Position numbers and translations under genes: made by a program
Source of the DNA: JAHEFU01 sp041395205
Lineage (GTDB): Bacteria; 4484-113; JAFGCY01
Direction of reading: 5' to 3'
Length of the DNA: 64,000 nt
Assembly (NCBI GenBank): GCA_041395205.1
Contig: JAWLAZ010000003.1
Location: 124,001-188,000, forward strand
Notes under the pieces: generated by a model
The model's input: only the letters and a program-made list of their open reading frames with translations
Databases searched by the model: none
Told to the model about the DNA's origin: nothing
Part shown: one piece after another, positions 27,459 through 36,797 of the stretch
Numbering within the stretch: the first letter of the stretch is position 1
How the letters are laid out: each line of letters begins with the position of its first letter

Positions 27459-28336
27459 AGTCTGAACTCCCCGCTGGCAACTTCCAGCGCTTCACCGGCG
27501 ATGCGGATCCTCGGGCTGTCAGCATCACCCTCAGCTCTGAACCAGATTCTTGAAGGCCGATGGATGCTGTATCCCTGGTCGAGGCCATGGAAACTGTCCT
27601 TGCCACTGTCCAGCTTGCCAAACCGATGTAGATAGGCTGCCATGCAGCAGGCGCTGCTGCCCGTGGCCGGGTCCTCAGGCACGCCGTGCAGCGGCGCGAA
27701 CATTCTGGTGCTGAAACTGCCACCCCCGGCATAGCCACCGGGGCAGACCACCGTGATCTGATCCGTGCCATGCCTGGCTGCCAGTTCCTTCAGGGCCGTG
27801 TTGTCATACTGTGCTGCTTCCAGTGCTGCGCGATCACGCAGCGGGATGATGCAGTAGGTCGGACCCACGTCCAGCAGGCCGACCGGCAGGCTGTCATCAA
27901 GTTGTGCGGAATCCAGGCTGACCAGCCGTGCCGCCAGCTCGCGGTCATCCAGACTGCCGTGCCAGCTGACCGGAGGACTGTCAAAGGCCACCAGTCTGCG
28001 CTCGCCATGCATGACTCGCTCAATCCTGACAACATCGCGCATCAGTTCAAACTCGATGCCTTCCGCATCCGCTTCTAGTTCACTGAAGATGAAGGCGGCA
28101 GTCCCCACCACGGGATGCCCGGCGAAGATCATCTCGCGTTCCGGGGTGAAGATCCGCACCCTGTAGCGGCTATTGCCGCCGCCGCAGATGAAGGTGCACT
28201 CCGAGAGGTTCATCTCGCGGGTGAGCTGCTGCATCAGCTCCGTGCTGAGCTGCGCGGCATCCGGGAAGATCCCCAGTGGATTGCCTCCCAGCGCCCTGTC
28301 GGTGAATACGTCCCATTGCCTGAATGCGATTCTCAC
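27455..28336 (-). CDS. PhzF family isomerase-like protein
   Basis: A 293-residue protein of the diaminopimelate-epimerase fold. RQWDVFTDRALGGNPLGIFPDA at the N-terminus, NLSECTFICG (the catalytic Glu region), FTPEREMIFAGHPVVGTA and GVPEDPATGSSACCMAAYL are all PhzF signatures. PhzF isomerises an intermediate in phenazine synthesis, but most family members have other or unknown roles and no phenazine genes are nearby. The GTG at 28336 is chosen because AGGT sits upstream; an in-frame TTG lies four codons earlier. Confidence 0.87.
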   Translation of the reverse strand: MRIAFRQWDVFTDRALGGNPLGIFPDAAQLSTELMQQLTREMNLSECTFICGGGNSRYRVRIFTPEREMIFAGHPVVGTAAFIFSELEADAEGIEFELMRDVVRIERVMHGERRLVAFDSPPVSWHGSLDDRELAARLVSLDSAQLDDSLPVGLLDVGPTYCIIPLRDRAALEAAQYDNTALKELAARHGTDQITVVCPGGYAGGGSFSTRMFAPLHGVPEDPATGSSACCMAAYLHRFGKLDSGKDSFHGLDQGYSIHRPSRIWFRAEGDADSPRIRIAGEALEVASGEFRL

Positions 28337-28538
28337 TTCACACCTCAACCCCGTGCCTAGCGCATCTTAGCACCAGCCATGCCTCCGTCTGGCAACTGCG
28401 CGGCTGCTACAATAGCAGTACTTCACTGATGCCGCATCCCAGGCCGCCTGCGCGGCCTCCATCTCCGGGAACCTGCATCAATGCTTGCTTCCCGGGCAGC
28501 GCCGTCAGTGTGCCATCCCGCATCGGAGAAGCACCTGC

Positions 28539-29702
28539 ATGCCCGGCATGATCCATCACAGTTCCCGGCTGGAACTCAGCCAGTCCGCGCTCAGGCACAA
28601 CCTCGACTTCCTGCGCCGCACGATCGGGGATCACCCGCAGATCTGTGTCGTCGTCAAGGCCAATGCCTACGGCCACGGCGTGCAGCAGTTCGTGCCGATG
28701 GCCGAGGCCTGCGGCGTCCGGCGCTTTGCCGTGGCCTCCAGCGGCGAGGCCCAGAGTGTGCATGCCTGCCTGACAACGAACAGCAGCGTGATGATCATGG
28801 GCATCATGCATGACAGTGATCTTGAGTGGGTGATCGAGCACGGCATCGAGTTCTATGTGTTCAGCCTCAGGCGTATTGAAAACGTCGCGCGCATGGCCGC
28901 CAGCATGGGCCGCCAGGCCAGCATCCACCTGGAGATTGAAACCGGTGGCAACCGCACGGGGCTCGAGCAGGCCAAGCTGCGCGAAGCACTGGCCATCATC
29001 CACCGCGAACGCCGGCATCTGAAGCTTGTAGGCTTCTGCACGCATCTGGCCGGGGCTGAATCACTCTCCGCGCGCTTCAGGATTGACAAACAGGTGGAGT
29101 CATTCTTCCGGGTCCGCAAACCGCTCCTGCGGCGTGCCAGCCAGCCGCTGTACCACGTTGCCAGCAGTGCCGCGGCCATGGTCCGCCCCGAAGTGCGGCT
29201 GGATCTCGTACGCATCGGCACCGCGGTCTACGGCCTCTACCCCAGTCCTGATGTTCACAACATCATGCTGCTCGGAGCCAGGCGCAGTGAGGATGTGCGC
29301 CTGCGCCGCGTGATTTCCTGGAAAACCAATGTGATGCAGGTGCGCGAGGTGGACCGCGATGAATTCGTGGGCTACGGCACCTACTTCCAGGCCCCGCGTG
29401 ACTCACGCATCGCCGTGATCCCGATCGGTTATGGCAACGGCTATCCGCGTGAAATGAGCAACCGCGGCAATGTGCTGATCCGCGGCCGGCGCGCGCCCAT
29501 CGTGGGCCTGGTGAACATGAACATGTGCTTCGCGGATGTCACGAACATCCCGGGTGTGGATGACGGGGATGAGGTGGTGCTGGTCGGACGTCAGAAGAAG
29601 CAGGAAATCACCATTGCGTCGTTCTCGGAGTTCAGCAGCGCGCTGAACACGGAGTTCCTCAGCCGCCTGCCGGCGGATATCCCGCGGCATGTGGTGAAGT
29701 GA
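28539..29702 (+). CDS. alr: Alanine racemase
   Basis: A 387-residue PLP enzyme. VVVKANAYGHG near residue 34 holds the PLP lysine, HLEIETGGNRTGL and the SSAAAMVRPEVRLDLVRIGTAVYGLYP stretch belong to the barrel, and FVGYGTYFQAPRDSRIAVIPIGYGNGYPRE carries the second catalytic tyrosine. It converts L- to D-alanine for peptidoglycan. The ATG at 28539 follows CGGAG by 11 nt; a second in-frame ATG lies three codons later. TACAAT at 28408-28413 is a possible -10 box with a long leader. Confidence 0.93.
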   Translation: MPGMIHHSSRLELSQSALRHNLDFLRRTIGDHPQICVVVKANAYGHGVQQFVPMAEACGVRRFAVASSGEAQSVHACLTTNSSVMIMGIMHDSDLEWVIEHGIEFYVFSLRRIENVARMAASMGRQASIHLEIETGGNRTGLEQAKLREALAIIHRERRHLKLVGFCTHLAGAESLSARFRIDKQVESFFRVRKPLLRRASQPLYHVASSAAAMVRPEVRLDLVRIGTAVYGLYPSPDVHNIMLLGARRSEDVRLRRVISWKTNVMQVREVDRDEFVGYGTYFQAPRDSRIAVIPIGYGNGYPREMSNRGNVLIRGRRAPIVGLVNMNMCFADVTNIPGVDDGDEVVLVGRQKKQEITIASFSEFSSALNTEFLSRLPADIPRHVVK

Positions 29703-29718
29703 ATTGCATGCCGTCCGT

Positions 29719-30069
29719 TCAGTTCAGCGAAACACCCCTGAACATGAAGAAGGCTGCAGCCACCAGGCATAGTCCCGCCCAGAGATAGTCCCAGGAAAGC
29801 TGCTGCTTCACGTAGAAGAAGCAGAATCCGGCAAACACCAGCATCGTGACAACTTCCTGGATCACCTTGAGCTGCGGCAGGCTGAAGTACTGTGAGCCCA
29901 GCCGGTTGGCAGGAACCTGCAGGCAGTACTCAAGCAAGGCTACTCCCCAGCTGATCAGAATGACAAGCAACAGGGGTTTGCTGCGGAAATCCTTCAGATG
30001 GCCATACCAGGCATAGGTCATGAAGAGGTTGGAAAACACGAGCATCACAATCGGCAATACTCTGGGCAA
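29719..30069 (-). CDS. DUF486/DMT-type small membrane protein
   Basis: A 116-residue protein with four hydrophobic helices. SNLFMTYAWYGHLKD, LISWGVALLEYCLQVPANRLGSQYFSLPQLKVIQEVVTM and FAGFCFFYVKQ match the DUF486 family, small relatives of drug/metabolite transporters. The TTG start has GAGGA 5 nt upstream. Function is unknown; it lies between alr and tRNA-Sec without obvious linkage to either. Confidence 0.82.
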   Translation of the reverse strand: MPRVLPIVMLVFSNLFMTYAWYGHLKDFRSKPLLLVILISWGVALLEYCLQVPANRLGSQYFSLPQLKVIQEVVTMLVFAGFCFFYVKQQLSWDYLWAGLCLVAAAFFMFRGVSLN

Positions 30070-30106
30070 GGCGGTCCTCGCTGGGTGGAGTGAATGGGAG
30101 GGAAAG

Positions 30107-30199
30107 CGGAGAGAGAGGGAATCGAACCCCCCACGAACAGTTTTATCTGCCCGCCACTGGTTTTGAAGACCAGACGGGACACCAGCCCCGATCCTCTCC
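30107..30199 (-). tRNA. selC: tRNA-Sec (anticodon UCA)
   Basis: A 93-nt tRNA with an extended variable arm. The anticodon stem-loop CTGGT-CTTCAAA-ACCAG presents UCA (30166-30164), which reads UGA. The acceptor stem begins GGAGAGG and ends TCTCTCC, the discriminator is G73 as in tRNA-Sec, and CCA is not encoded. The long variable arm (GGCGGGCAG...CTGTTCGT) matches the selenocysteine type. It lies 44 nt beyond the 3' end of selB on the same strand. Confidence 0.95.
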
Positions 30200-30242
30200 A
30201 GGAGAGTTATAGCGCATGCATCGCTGCCTGAGTATGTTCTGT

Positions 30243-32162
30243 TCAGGCCAGGCGGCGGAAGTCGCCATCGCGCTTCAGCAGCCCGCTGTTCTCGAAGTAC
30301 TGCAGCAGCGGAATGCCGTACTTGCGCGAGGTGCCGACGAGCTGGTTGAAGTCGCTGACAGTCATCTGCGCACCGTCAGCAAGCTGCTCCCTGAGCCGGC
30401 CCTCGATGCTGTTCACGAGCGTGGCGTCGAAGTACAAGGCCCCCGGCAGCAGTGCCAGTTCGCCATCCTCGACCAGCAGCTTGCAGAGCATCAGCAGGCG
30501 CTTCTTGTCAACGGGGACGTCCTTGACGACCTCATCCGGCTGGTCCGGCTTGATGCTGGCCAGCATCCGGGAGCGCAGTTCCTTCAGCGCCTCATTGTCC
30601 TTGGCCGTCAGCTTGACCGCGCGGCCCGGCAGGGCGAAGGTCCCGCCCTGCTTCAGCAAGCGTCCATCCTGCACGGCGGCATTCAGCGCCTGTTCCACCA
30701 GCTCCACCGGCAGGGCTCCGCTGCCGGCGGTGATGCCGTTTGCAAAGGCCTGGGCCGGCATACCCTTCAGGGTCAGTGGGTTCTCATCGTGGAAGCCTTC
30801 CAGCATCCTCAGGCTGCGCTGTACGATCCGCTCGCGGTTCTCCGGCGTTGTCAGCAGCTGTGAGCGGCCGCTGCCATGCACCAGCAGGCCACGCTGCCGT
30901 GCGCTCTGCATCGCGGCCTCCAGGCTCGTATCATCCACCAGCAGCAGCGGCAGTAGCTCAGCACGTTGTGCGCCATACTGCGCCTTGGCAACCTCATGCA
31001 GCAGCCGCGACTCCAGGCTTTCCTCGCGTAGCTCCTCCAGCTTCTCCGCGGCTTCACCGCGGCGGCGGCGGTGCTTCATCGGATGCGGATCCAGCACCAC
31101 GCCACCACCGATCGTCTGCTTGCCGGTGCTTGCGCGCAGGATGAAGCGGTCCCCGGCGGCGATTGCCAGGGCCTCCCCCACCCTGAGCTGCACCATCGCG
31201 GTGCTGCCCGGCAGGGCGGACTCGCTGTCCAGCGGATGCACCTTGGCGCTCAGTTCCACCGTGCCGATATGCAGCTCAACCTCGCTGCCACGCCTGAGCG
31301 GGGCGAAGCCGCCTTCCAGCAGCTCGATCTCCGCATCCAGCATGAAGCTGCTCTCCAGTGCATCACGTTCGGCCAGCACTTCACCGCGCGAGATATCATC
31401 ATGGCTGATCCCGGCCAGGTTGATCGCCGCGCGCATCCCGGCCCCGACTGTCTGCACATCCGCCCCGTGCACCTGGATTCCACGCACACGTACACGTCTG
31501 CCGGCGGGGTAGATGCTCATTTCGTCGTCAACACCGACACTGCCACTGACCGTCGTACCGGTCACAACCGTGCCCGCACCGTGGATGCTGAAGGCCCGGT
31601 CAATCGCCATGCGGAAGCGGCCCTCAGTGGCCCGCCGCGGCACCTGCATGGCAATCCCGCGGATCCGTTCCTTCAATTCATCGATGCCGAAGCCCGTGAT
31701 GCTGCTCACCGGCACGATCGGGCAACCCTCCAGGAAACTGCCGCTGACAACCTCACGGATGTCCTCGATTGCCAGTTCGCGGATCTCCTCCTCAACCATG
31801 TCGACCTTGGTGAGGGCCACGAGGCCGTGGCGCACTCCGAGCAACCTGGCAATGTGCAGGTGCTCGGTGGTCTGGGGCATCACGCCGTCGTCAGCGGCGA
31901 TCACCAGCAGCAGCAGGTCGATGCCCGTGGCCCCGGCCACCATGTTGCTGATGAAGCGTGCATGGCCCGGGACGTCGATGATCCCGATCCGCAGCTCCTC
32001 GCCCAGCTCCAGATGGGCGAAGCCGAGGTTGATCGTGATCCCGCGGCGCTTCTCCTCCTCGAGGGTGTCGGTGTCCACGCCGGTCAGGGCGCGCACGAGC
32101 GAGGTCTTGCCGTGGTCAATATGTCCGGAGGTGCCCAGCACCAGATAGCGCTGTTCAGGCAT
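30243..32162 (-). CDS. selB: Selenocysteine-specific elongation factor
   Basis: A 639-residue translational GTPase. GTSGHIDHGKTSLVRALTG is the P loop, DVPGHARFISNMV the G3 motif and TKVD the G4 motif. Domains II and III follow to about residue 340. The C-terminal third has winged-helix repeats ending FNQLVGTSRKYGIPLLQYFENSGLLKRDGD, which in other SelB proteins bind the SECIS hairpin. It delivers Sec-tRNA to UGA codons marked by SECIS elements. The ATG at 32162 overlaps the end of selA by 8 nt; the longer frame to 32222 lies inside selA and is rejected. Confidence 0.97.
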   Translation of the reverse strand: MPEQRYLVLGTSGHIDHGKTSLVRALTGVDTDTLEEEKRRGITINLGFAHLELGEELRIGIIDVPGHARFISNMVAGATGIDLLLLVIAADDGVMPQTTEHLHIARLLGVRHGLVALTKVDMVEEEIRELAIEDIREVVSGSFLEGCPIVPVSSITGFGIDELKERIRGIAMQVPRRATEGRFRMAIDRAFSIHGAGTVVTGTTVSGSVGVDDEMSIYPAGRRVRVRGIQVHGADVQTVGAGMRAAINLAGISHDDISRGEVLAERDALESSFMLDAEIELLEGGFAPLRRGSEVELHIGTVELSAKVHPLDSESALPGSTAMVQLRVGEALAIAAGDRFILRASTGKQTIGGGVVLDPHPMKHRRRRGEAAEKLEELREESLESRLLHEVAKAQYGAQRAELLPLLLVDDTSLEAAMQSARQRGLLVHGSGRSQLLTTPENRERIVQRSLRMLEGFHDENPLTLKGMPAQAFANGITAGSGALPVELVEQALNAAVQDGRLLKQGGTFALPGRAVKLTAKDNEALKELRSRMLASIKPDQPDEVVKDVPVDKKRLLMLCKLLVEDGELALLPGALYFDATLVNSIEGRLREQLADGAQMTVSDFNQLVGTSRKYGIPLLQYFENSGLLKRDGDFRRLA

Positions 32163-33546
32163 CCAGCTCACCGAAGACCGCGGCAATCCGCTCGTTGTCA
32201 CCCTCCAGCAGGCTGGCGACATTGAGCAGCAGGCGGCCCTGGCTCACATAGCCGATCACCGGCAGGCTGGCCGCGCGCAGCTTCGCATCAATCTGCTCCG
32301 CGCTGAGATGCGGGGCTTCCACGCTCACGACCTGCGAGGGGAATTCCTGGTCCGGCAGCGTGCCACCACCGACACTCGCAGTCCCCTTGCCGATTTCAAA
32401 GGTCCAGTCCGGGCGCTGGGCCGCCAGTCTCGCCCGCAGATCCGCCGCCAGCAGGTTCAGGTCCTCGGCATCACGGCTGAGCTGCGTTGCCAGGATACTG
32501 ACCGGGCCCTGCCCACTGTTGCGCAGATACTGCGTGACAATCGCACCGAGTGCGGCGATTCCCAGCTTGTCGAGCCGCAGCACGCGCCACAGCGCATTCC
32601 GGCGGATGCGTTCCACCCAGTCACGGCTGCCGAGGATGATCCCGGCCTGCGGTCCACCCAGCAGCTTGTCGCCGGAGATGCAGACGATGTCCGCGCCATC
32701 CGCCAGGCACTGCAGCACCTCAGGCTCGTCCAGTTCACCGAGACCCTGCTGGCGCACGTAGCCGCTGCCGAGATCCACGAGCACCGGCAGTGCGCTTCTG
32801 CTCCCCAGCTCCACGAGTTCGGCAACGCTGGCCTCCTCGGTGAACCCGCGGATGCGGTAGTTGCTGGCATGGGTCTTCAGCAGCAGCCCGCTGCTTTCGC
32901 AGACGGCATTTTCGTAGTCCTTGATCCGCGTGCGGTTGGTCGTGCCGACCTCGCGCAGCCGGCAACCTGCCGCCGGAATCACGTCAGGGACGCGATAGCT
33001 GCCGCCGATTTCCACGAGCTCACCGCGGCTGGTGATCACTTCCTGGCCACGCGCCATGGTGTTGAGCGCAATCATCACGGCGGCGGCGCAGTTGTTGACA
33101 ACGGTGGCATCCTCGCAGCCGAACAGCGCGCAGAGCTGGCGGGCCAGCTGGCGGTCACGCTTGCCACGCTTGCCGGTTTCAAGGTCAAACTCCAGGCTGG
33201 AATAACCTGCGGCCGCCTCACTGATTGCCCGGCAGGTCTCATTCGTCAGAGCGGCGCGTCCGAGATTTGTATGCAGCAGGATTCCCGTGGCATTGATCAC
33301 GGCCCGCACTGCCGGTGCGCACAGCTCACTCAGGCGTACGCTCAGCAGGCGCGCAACAGTGTGCTCATCCGTTTCACCGGCATATCGGCCCTCGAGCAGC
33401 GCCTGGCGGATCTCGCCGATCAGGGCGCGGGCCTGATTGACCACCACGCTGCGCTGGTATGACGCCAGCAGCTGAGCGCCTTCCGGGCTGCTGAGCACTG
33501 CTTCGAGATGCGGCAGTTCCCGCAGTCTGAGATTCACATCATTCAT
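32155..33546 (-). CDS. selA: L-seryl-tRNA(Sec) selenium transferase
   Basis: A 463-residue PLP enzyme. AVINATGILLHTNLGRAALT near residue 82, NNCAAAVMIALNT, SSLEFDLETGKRGKRD and ISGDKLLGGPQAGIILG (PLP lysine) are SelA landmarks. It converts Ser-tRNA(Sec) to Sec-tRNA(Sec) using selenophosphate. It begins 6 nt after the selD stop and overlaps selB, so selD-selA-selB form one operon with the tRNA at the end. Confidence 0.97.
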   Translation of the reverse strand: MNDVNLRLRELPHLEAVLSSPEGAQLLASYQRSVVVNQARALIGEIRQALLEGRYAGETDEHTVARLLSVRLSELCAPAVRAVINATGILLHTNLGRAALTNETCRAISEAAAGYSSLEFDLETGKRGKRDRQLARQLCALFGCEDATVVNNCAAAVMIALNTMARGQEVITSRGELVEIGGSYRVPDVIPAAGCRLREVGTTNRTRIKDYENAVCESSGLLLKTHASNYRIRGFTEEASVAELVELGSRSALPVLVDLGSGYVRQQGLGELDEPEVLQCLADGADIVCISGDKLLGGPQAGIILGSRDWVERIRRNALWRVLRLDKLGIAALGAIVTQYLRNSGQGPVSILATQLSRDAEDLNLLAADLRARLAAQRPDWTFEIGKGTASVGGGTLPDQEFPSQVVSVEAPHLSAEQIDAKLRAASLPVIGYVSQGRLLLNVASLLEGDNERIAAVFGELDA

Positions 33547-33552
33547 GTCGGT

Positions 33553-34593
33553 CTATCCGTGGACGCTGATCCGCCGGGGACGGCCACCCCGTACGCGTCC
33601 GATGATCGCGGTTGTCAGATTGTAGCCGGAAGCCGCGATCCGCTGGCGGAATTCCTCCGCGCGGACCTGCGGCAGGGATACCAGCAGGCCACCGCTGGTC
33701 TGGGCATCGTTGAGAATCATGCGCCAGTGCTCACTGCCGGGGGTGTAGTCGACGAAGCTGTCCGTGAATTCGGCATTGCGCTTCGTGCCGCCGCAGATAT
33801 TGCCGGCCTCAGCCAGCTCGCGCGTACGTCCGATCAGCGGCACGGCTGCTGCATCAATCTCGATACCCAGTTCCGAAGTGGACAACATGTCCGAGGCATG
33901 GCCCAGCAGTCCGAAACCCGTGATGTCCGTCGAGGCATGCGCGCCGCAGTCATGCAGCAGCTCAGAGGCGATCCGGTTCAGCGTGCACATTGATGCCACG
34001 CATCCAGCCAGGTCGTCTTCCGTGGCATTGCCGGCATTGTAGGCATGCACAACCACGGCCGTGCCGATGGGCTTTGTCAGCACCAGCACGTCGCCATCCT
34101 GCACCGTCGTATTGCGCAGCAGCCGCTCAGGATGCACTACGCCGGTTACGCTCAGGCCGAACATCACCACATCGTTGAGGATCGTGTGCCCGCCGCTGAT
34201 CACGGCACCGGCCTCCTCCACGATTTCGCGCGCGCCGTCCATCATGTCCACCAGCGCCCCCTGGTCCTCACCACGCGGTGCAGCCAGCAGGTTCAGGGCC
34301 GTGACCGGCCTGGCTCCCATCGCATAGATGTCGGATATGGCATTCGTGGCGGAGATCCGTCCGAAGGCCCGGGCATCCGAAATCATCGGCGGGAAGAAAT
34401 CGGTGGACTGCACCAGCGCCAGATCCTCACGCAGGCGGAACACGCCAGCATCCGAGCCATGCAGTGGCCCGACCAGCAGGTCGCTGTGCTCCATCACCGG
34501 CAGCTGGGACATCATCTCCGCTAGGTCACACGGACCCATCTTGGCGGCTCAACCGCCGGCGGCACGGGCGACGGATTTCAGTTCCCTGGACAT
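33553..34593 (-). CDS. selD: Selenide, water dikinase, a selenoprotein with in-frame UGA
   Basis: A 346-residue SelD. The conventional frame seems to begin at MGPCDLAEMM, but the real start is the ATG at 34593, with AAAGGAGG upstream, giving MSRELKSVARAAGG, then TGA at 34551-34549, then AAKMGPCDL. The UGA takes the place of the catalytic Cys (Cys17 in E. coli SelD), so residue 15 is selenocysteine. Downstream motifs are DFFPPMISDARAFGRISATNAISDIYAMGA, SGGHTILNDVVMFGLSVTG and SDAQTSGGLL. It makes selenophosphate from selenide and ATP. First gene of the sel operon. Confidence 0.95.
34518..34547 (-). promoter_or_regulatory. Bacterial SECIS-like hairpin in selD
   Basis: Starting 2 nt after the UGA, CCGC pairs with GCGG as the lower stem and GGTC pairs with GACC as the upper stem, closed by a CGTGT loop about 17-21 nt after the stop codon. 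This position and the G/U in the loop fit bacterial SECIS elements bound by SelB. The structure is folded by eye. Confidence 0.65.
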
Positions 34594-34682
34594 GTGGCCT
34601 CCTTTAATGATTTGCTGCCGGGCACGATAACCTCTGTGCGGGTGCTACCCTGACGGCTCCTATTTATACACAGAGGAAGATA

Positions 34683-34688
34683 TAAAGT
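34683..34688 (+). promoter_or_regulatory. -10 box TAAAGT of cysteine desulfurase gene
   Basis: TAAAGT lies 7 nt from the ATG at 34696. The AT-rich stretch from about 34660 has other possible boxes (TATAAA at 34681). Confidence 0.4.
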
Positions 34689-34695
34689 AGTTAAG

Positions 34696-35844
34696 ATGGC
34701 GATTTATCTCGATCACGCAGCCAGCACGCCCGTGCATCCCGAGGCCGCAGCCGCCATGCAGGAAATCCATGCGGACCCGCTCCTGATGGCCAACCCCTCC
34801 AGTGCACATGCGGCCGGCCAGGCGGTCAAGGTGCGTCTCGAGGACTGCCGCCGGCGCGTGGCGGAGCGCTTCGCCTGTGAGCCGGCCAGTGTGATCTTCA
34901 ACAGCGGAGGCACCGAAGGGGATAACCATGCCCTGCTCGGGATGCTCGGCAATGCTCCGGCTGGAAAACACCTGCTGATCAGCGCCATCGAGCACGAGGC
35001 TGTCTGGGAAACGGCGCAGGCCCTTGCGCAGAAGGGGTTGCGGCTGAGCATCGCCCCGGTCAGTGAAGCCGGTGAACTGGACCTGGAATTCGTGGAGAAT
35101 CTCTTCCTGCAGGACAGGCCGGATGCCGTGAGCGTGATGGCTGTCAACAACGAAACCGGTGTGGTGCAGCCGGTGCGCGAGCTGGCGGCACTCTGTGCCG
35201 AACACGGCGTGCCCTTCCACAGCGACTGCGTGCGGGTGGTGGGCCACGGCCTCGAGGAGCTGATCACCGATGGCAACATCGGGCTGTTGAATGCCACGGC
35301 ACACAAGTTCGGTGGTCCCCGCGGCTGCGGGGTACTGATCGACCGCCGCCGCTGTCTGCCGGCCTACAACCACGGCGGCGGACATGAGCATGGCTTGCGC
35401 AGCGGCACGGAGAATCTGGCGGGAATCGCCGGTCTGACAACGGCCCTGGAGCTTGCGGAGCGCGAACACGCGGTCAAGATTGAAACCCTGAGAAAGTACT
35501 TCGAGACGCAGCTCACGCGCCGCTGGCCGGACTGCGTGATCCACGGCAGTGCGGCGATCCGTGCCACGCATATCACGAGCGTGGCCTTTCCGGGCCATAC
35601 CGCGGCCTACATGCAGCCCTGGCTGAGCCAGCGCGGCTGCTACGTCGGCACCGGCAGTGCCTGTCATGCCGGAGCCGGCAATGGCAGCCGGGTGCTGCGG
35701 GCGATGGGCGTGCCGCTGGAACTCGACAAGGCCACGCTGCGCATCAGCATGGGCTGGAATACGCGGCTCGTGGAGCTGGATGAATTCCTCGGATATCTGG
35801 AGGCCTGCCTGGCAGCCGAGCATGCAGTGGCGGGACAGGCCTGA
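34696..35844 (+). CDS. Cysteine desulfurase, NifS/IscS-like
   Basis: A 382-residue class V aminotransferase. YLDHAASTPVHPEAAAAM, NSGGTEGDNHALLG, ISAIEHEAV, NATAHKFGGPRGCGVLI (PLP lysine) and YVGTGSACHAG (persulfide cysteine in a GSAC loop) are diagnostic. The usual HxDAVQAxG reads FHSDCVRVVGHG, with cysteine in place of alanine beside the PLP-contacting Asp. It takes sulfur, or selenium from selenocysteine, for cofactor synthesis. Being divergent from selD, 102 nt apart, it may supply selenium to SelD, but that is inference. It overlaps murB by 1 nt. Confidence 0.9.
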   Translation: MAIYLDHAASTPVHPEAAAAMQEIHADPLLMANPSSAHAAGQAVKVRLEDCRRRVAERFACEPASVIFNSGGTEGDNHALLGMLGNAPAGKHLLISAIEHEAVWETAQALAQKGLRLSIAPVSEAGELDLEFVENLFLQDRPDAVSVMAVNNETGVVQPVRELAALCAEHGVPFHSDCVRVVGHGLEELITDGNIGLLNATAHKFGGPRGCGVLIDRRRCLPAYNHGGGHEHGLRSGTENLAGIAGLTTALELAEREHAVKIETLRKYFETQLTRRWPDCVIHGSAAIRATHITSVAFPGHTAAYMQPWLSQRGCYVGTGSACHAGAGNGSRVLRAMGVPLELDKATLRISMGWNTRLVELDEFLGYLEACLAAEHAVAGQA

Positions 35845-36788
35845 TGCCGGAGCAGAGCAACATCACCATCATCGGCAGCGCGGAACTGCGCATCCGCCCC
35901 AATGTCGAGCTGTCACGGCACTGCCGTTTCGGCGTGGGTGGCCCGGCGGACTGGTTCGTGGAGGTACGCAACGCCGAGGACATCCGCGAGGCCTACCGCT
36001 TCGCCCGCGAGCGCGGGCTGCCCTGCTTCACCTACAGCGGTGGCAGCAACCTGTTCTTTGACAGCAGCGGTTTCCGCGGGTTGGTGGTGCGTCTGGTTGG
36101 CGGCGGCTGGACGCTCGATCCGGAGACCTACGTCGTGGATGTCAGCTCCGGGACAGACCTGCCGCTCCTGGTCCGCAACCTGGCGCGGCTGGGAGTCGGC
36201 GGCGCGGACTTCCTCGGCAACATTCCCGGGGCGGTGGGCGGAGCGGTTGTCGGCAATGCCGGCTGCTACGGCCGCAGCATCGACGGCATGCTGCTCTCCG
36301 CGGAGATCTATGACATTGAAGCGGACAGCATGTCCACGGCCCTGCCGGATTTCTTCGAATTCAGCTACCGCCACAGCCGGCTCAAGCACGACCCGCTGCG
36401 GATGGTTGTCAGCGCCCGGCTGCAGTTCGCCCCTGCTGATCCCCTGGCAACGCTTGAGGCGGTGGAGGCGGAACTCAGCCACCGCCTGAGCAAGCACCCG
36501 CATGATTCACGCTGCGCAGGCAGCTTCTTCAAGAACATCTCCCGTGAGAAGAGTGCCTGGAAACTGATCAGCGAGGCCGGTCTGGCCGGCAGCCGCGTGG
36601 GCGGCGCCATGCTCTCACCGATGCATGCCAACTTCCTCGTCAATGATGACGCCGCCACGAGTGCTGACATCCTGGCGCTCTGCCGCCTGGTCCAGCGCGG
36701 GGTGCGCGACAGGCTCGGGCTCGAGCTGGAAACCGAGGTGCGCTACGTCGGCCCCTCAGGAATTGAGGAAATCCGGACTGACAACTGA
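35844..36788 (+). CDS. murB: UDP-N-acetylenolpyruvoylglucosamine reductase
   Basis: A 314-residue FAD enzyme. HCRFGVGGPADWFVEV begins the FAD domain, SGGSNLFFDSSGFRGLVVRL and GGADFLGNIPGAVGGAVVGNAGCYG are signature loops, and RCAGSFFKNI and GGAMLSPMHANFLVN are from the catalytic C-terminal half. The GSFFKNP-like segment marks a type II MurB. It reduces UDP-GlcNAc-enolpyruvate to UDP-MurNAc. The ATG overlaps the stop of the desulfurase gene (TGATG), so the two are coupled. Confidence 0.95.
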   Translation: MPEQSNITIIGSAELRIRPNVELSRHCRFGVGGPADWFVEVRNAEDIREAYRFARERGLPCFTYSGGSNLFFDSSGFRGLVVRLVGGGWTLDPETYVVDVSSGTDLPLLVRNLARLGVGGADFLGNIPGAVGGAVVGNAGCYGRSIDGMLLSAEIYDIEADSMSTALPDFFEFSYRHSRLKHDPLRMVVSARLQFAPADPLATLEAVEAELSHRLSKHPHDSRCAGSFFKNISREKSAWKLISEAGLAGSRVGGAMLSPMHANFLVNDDAATSADILALCRLVQRGVRDRLGLELETEVRYVGPSGIEEIRTDN

Positions 36789-36797
36789 GCTCAGCGC

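Noticed and set aside
27455..28336. Phenazine biosynthesis gene
   Set aside because: PhzF homologues are widespread and no other phz gene is present.
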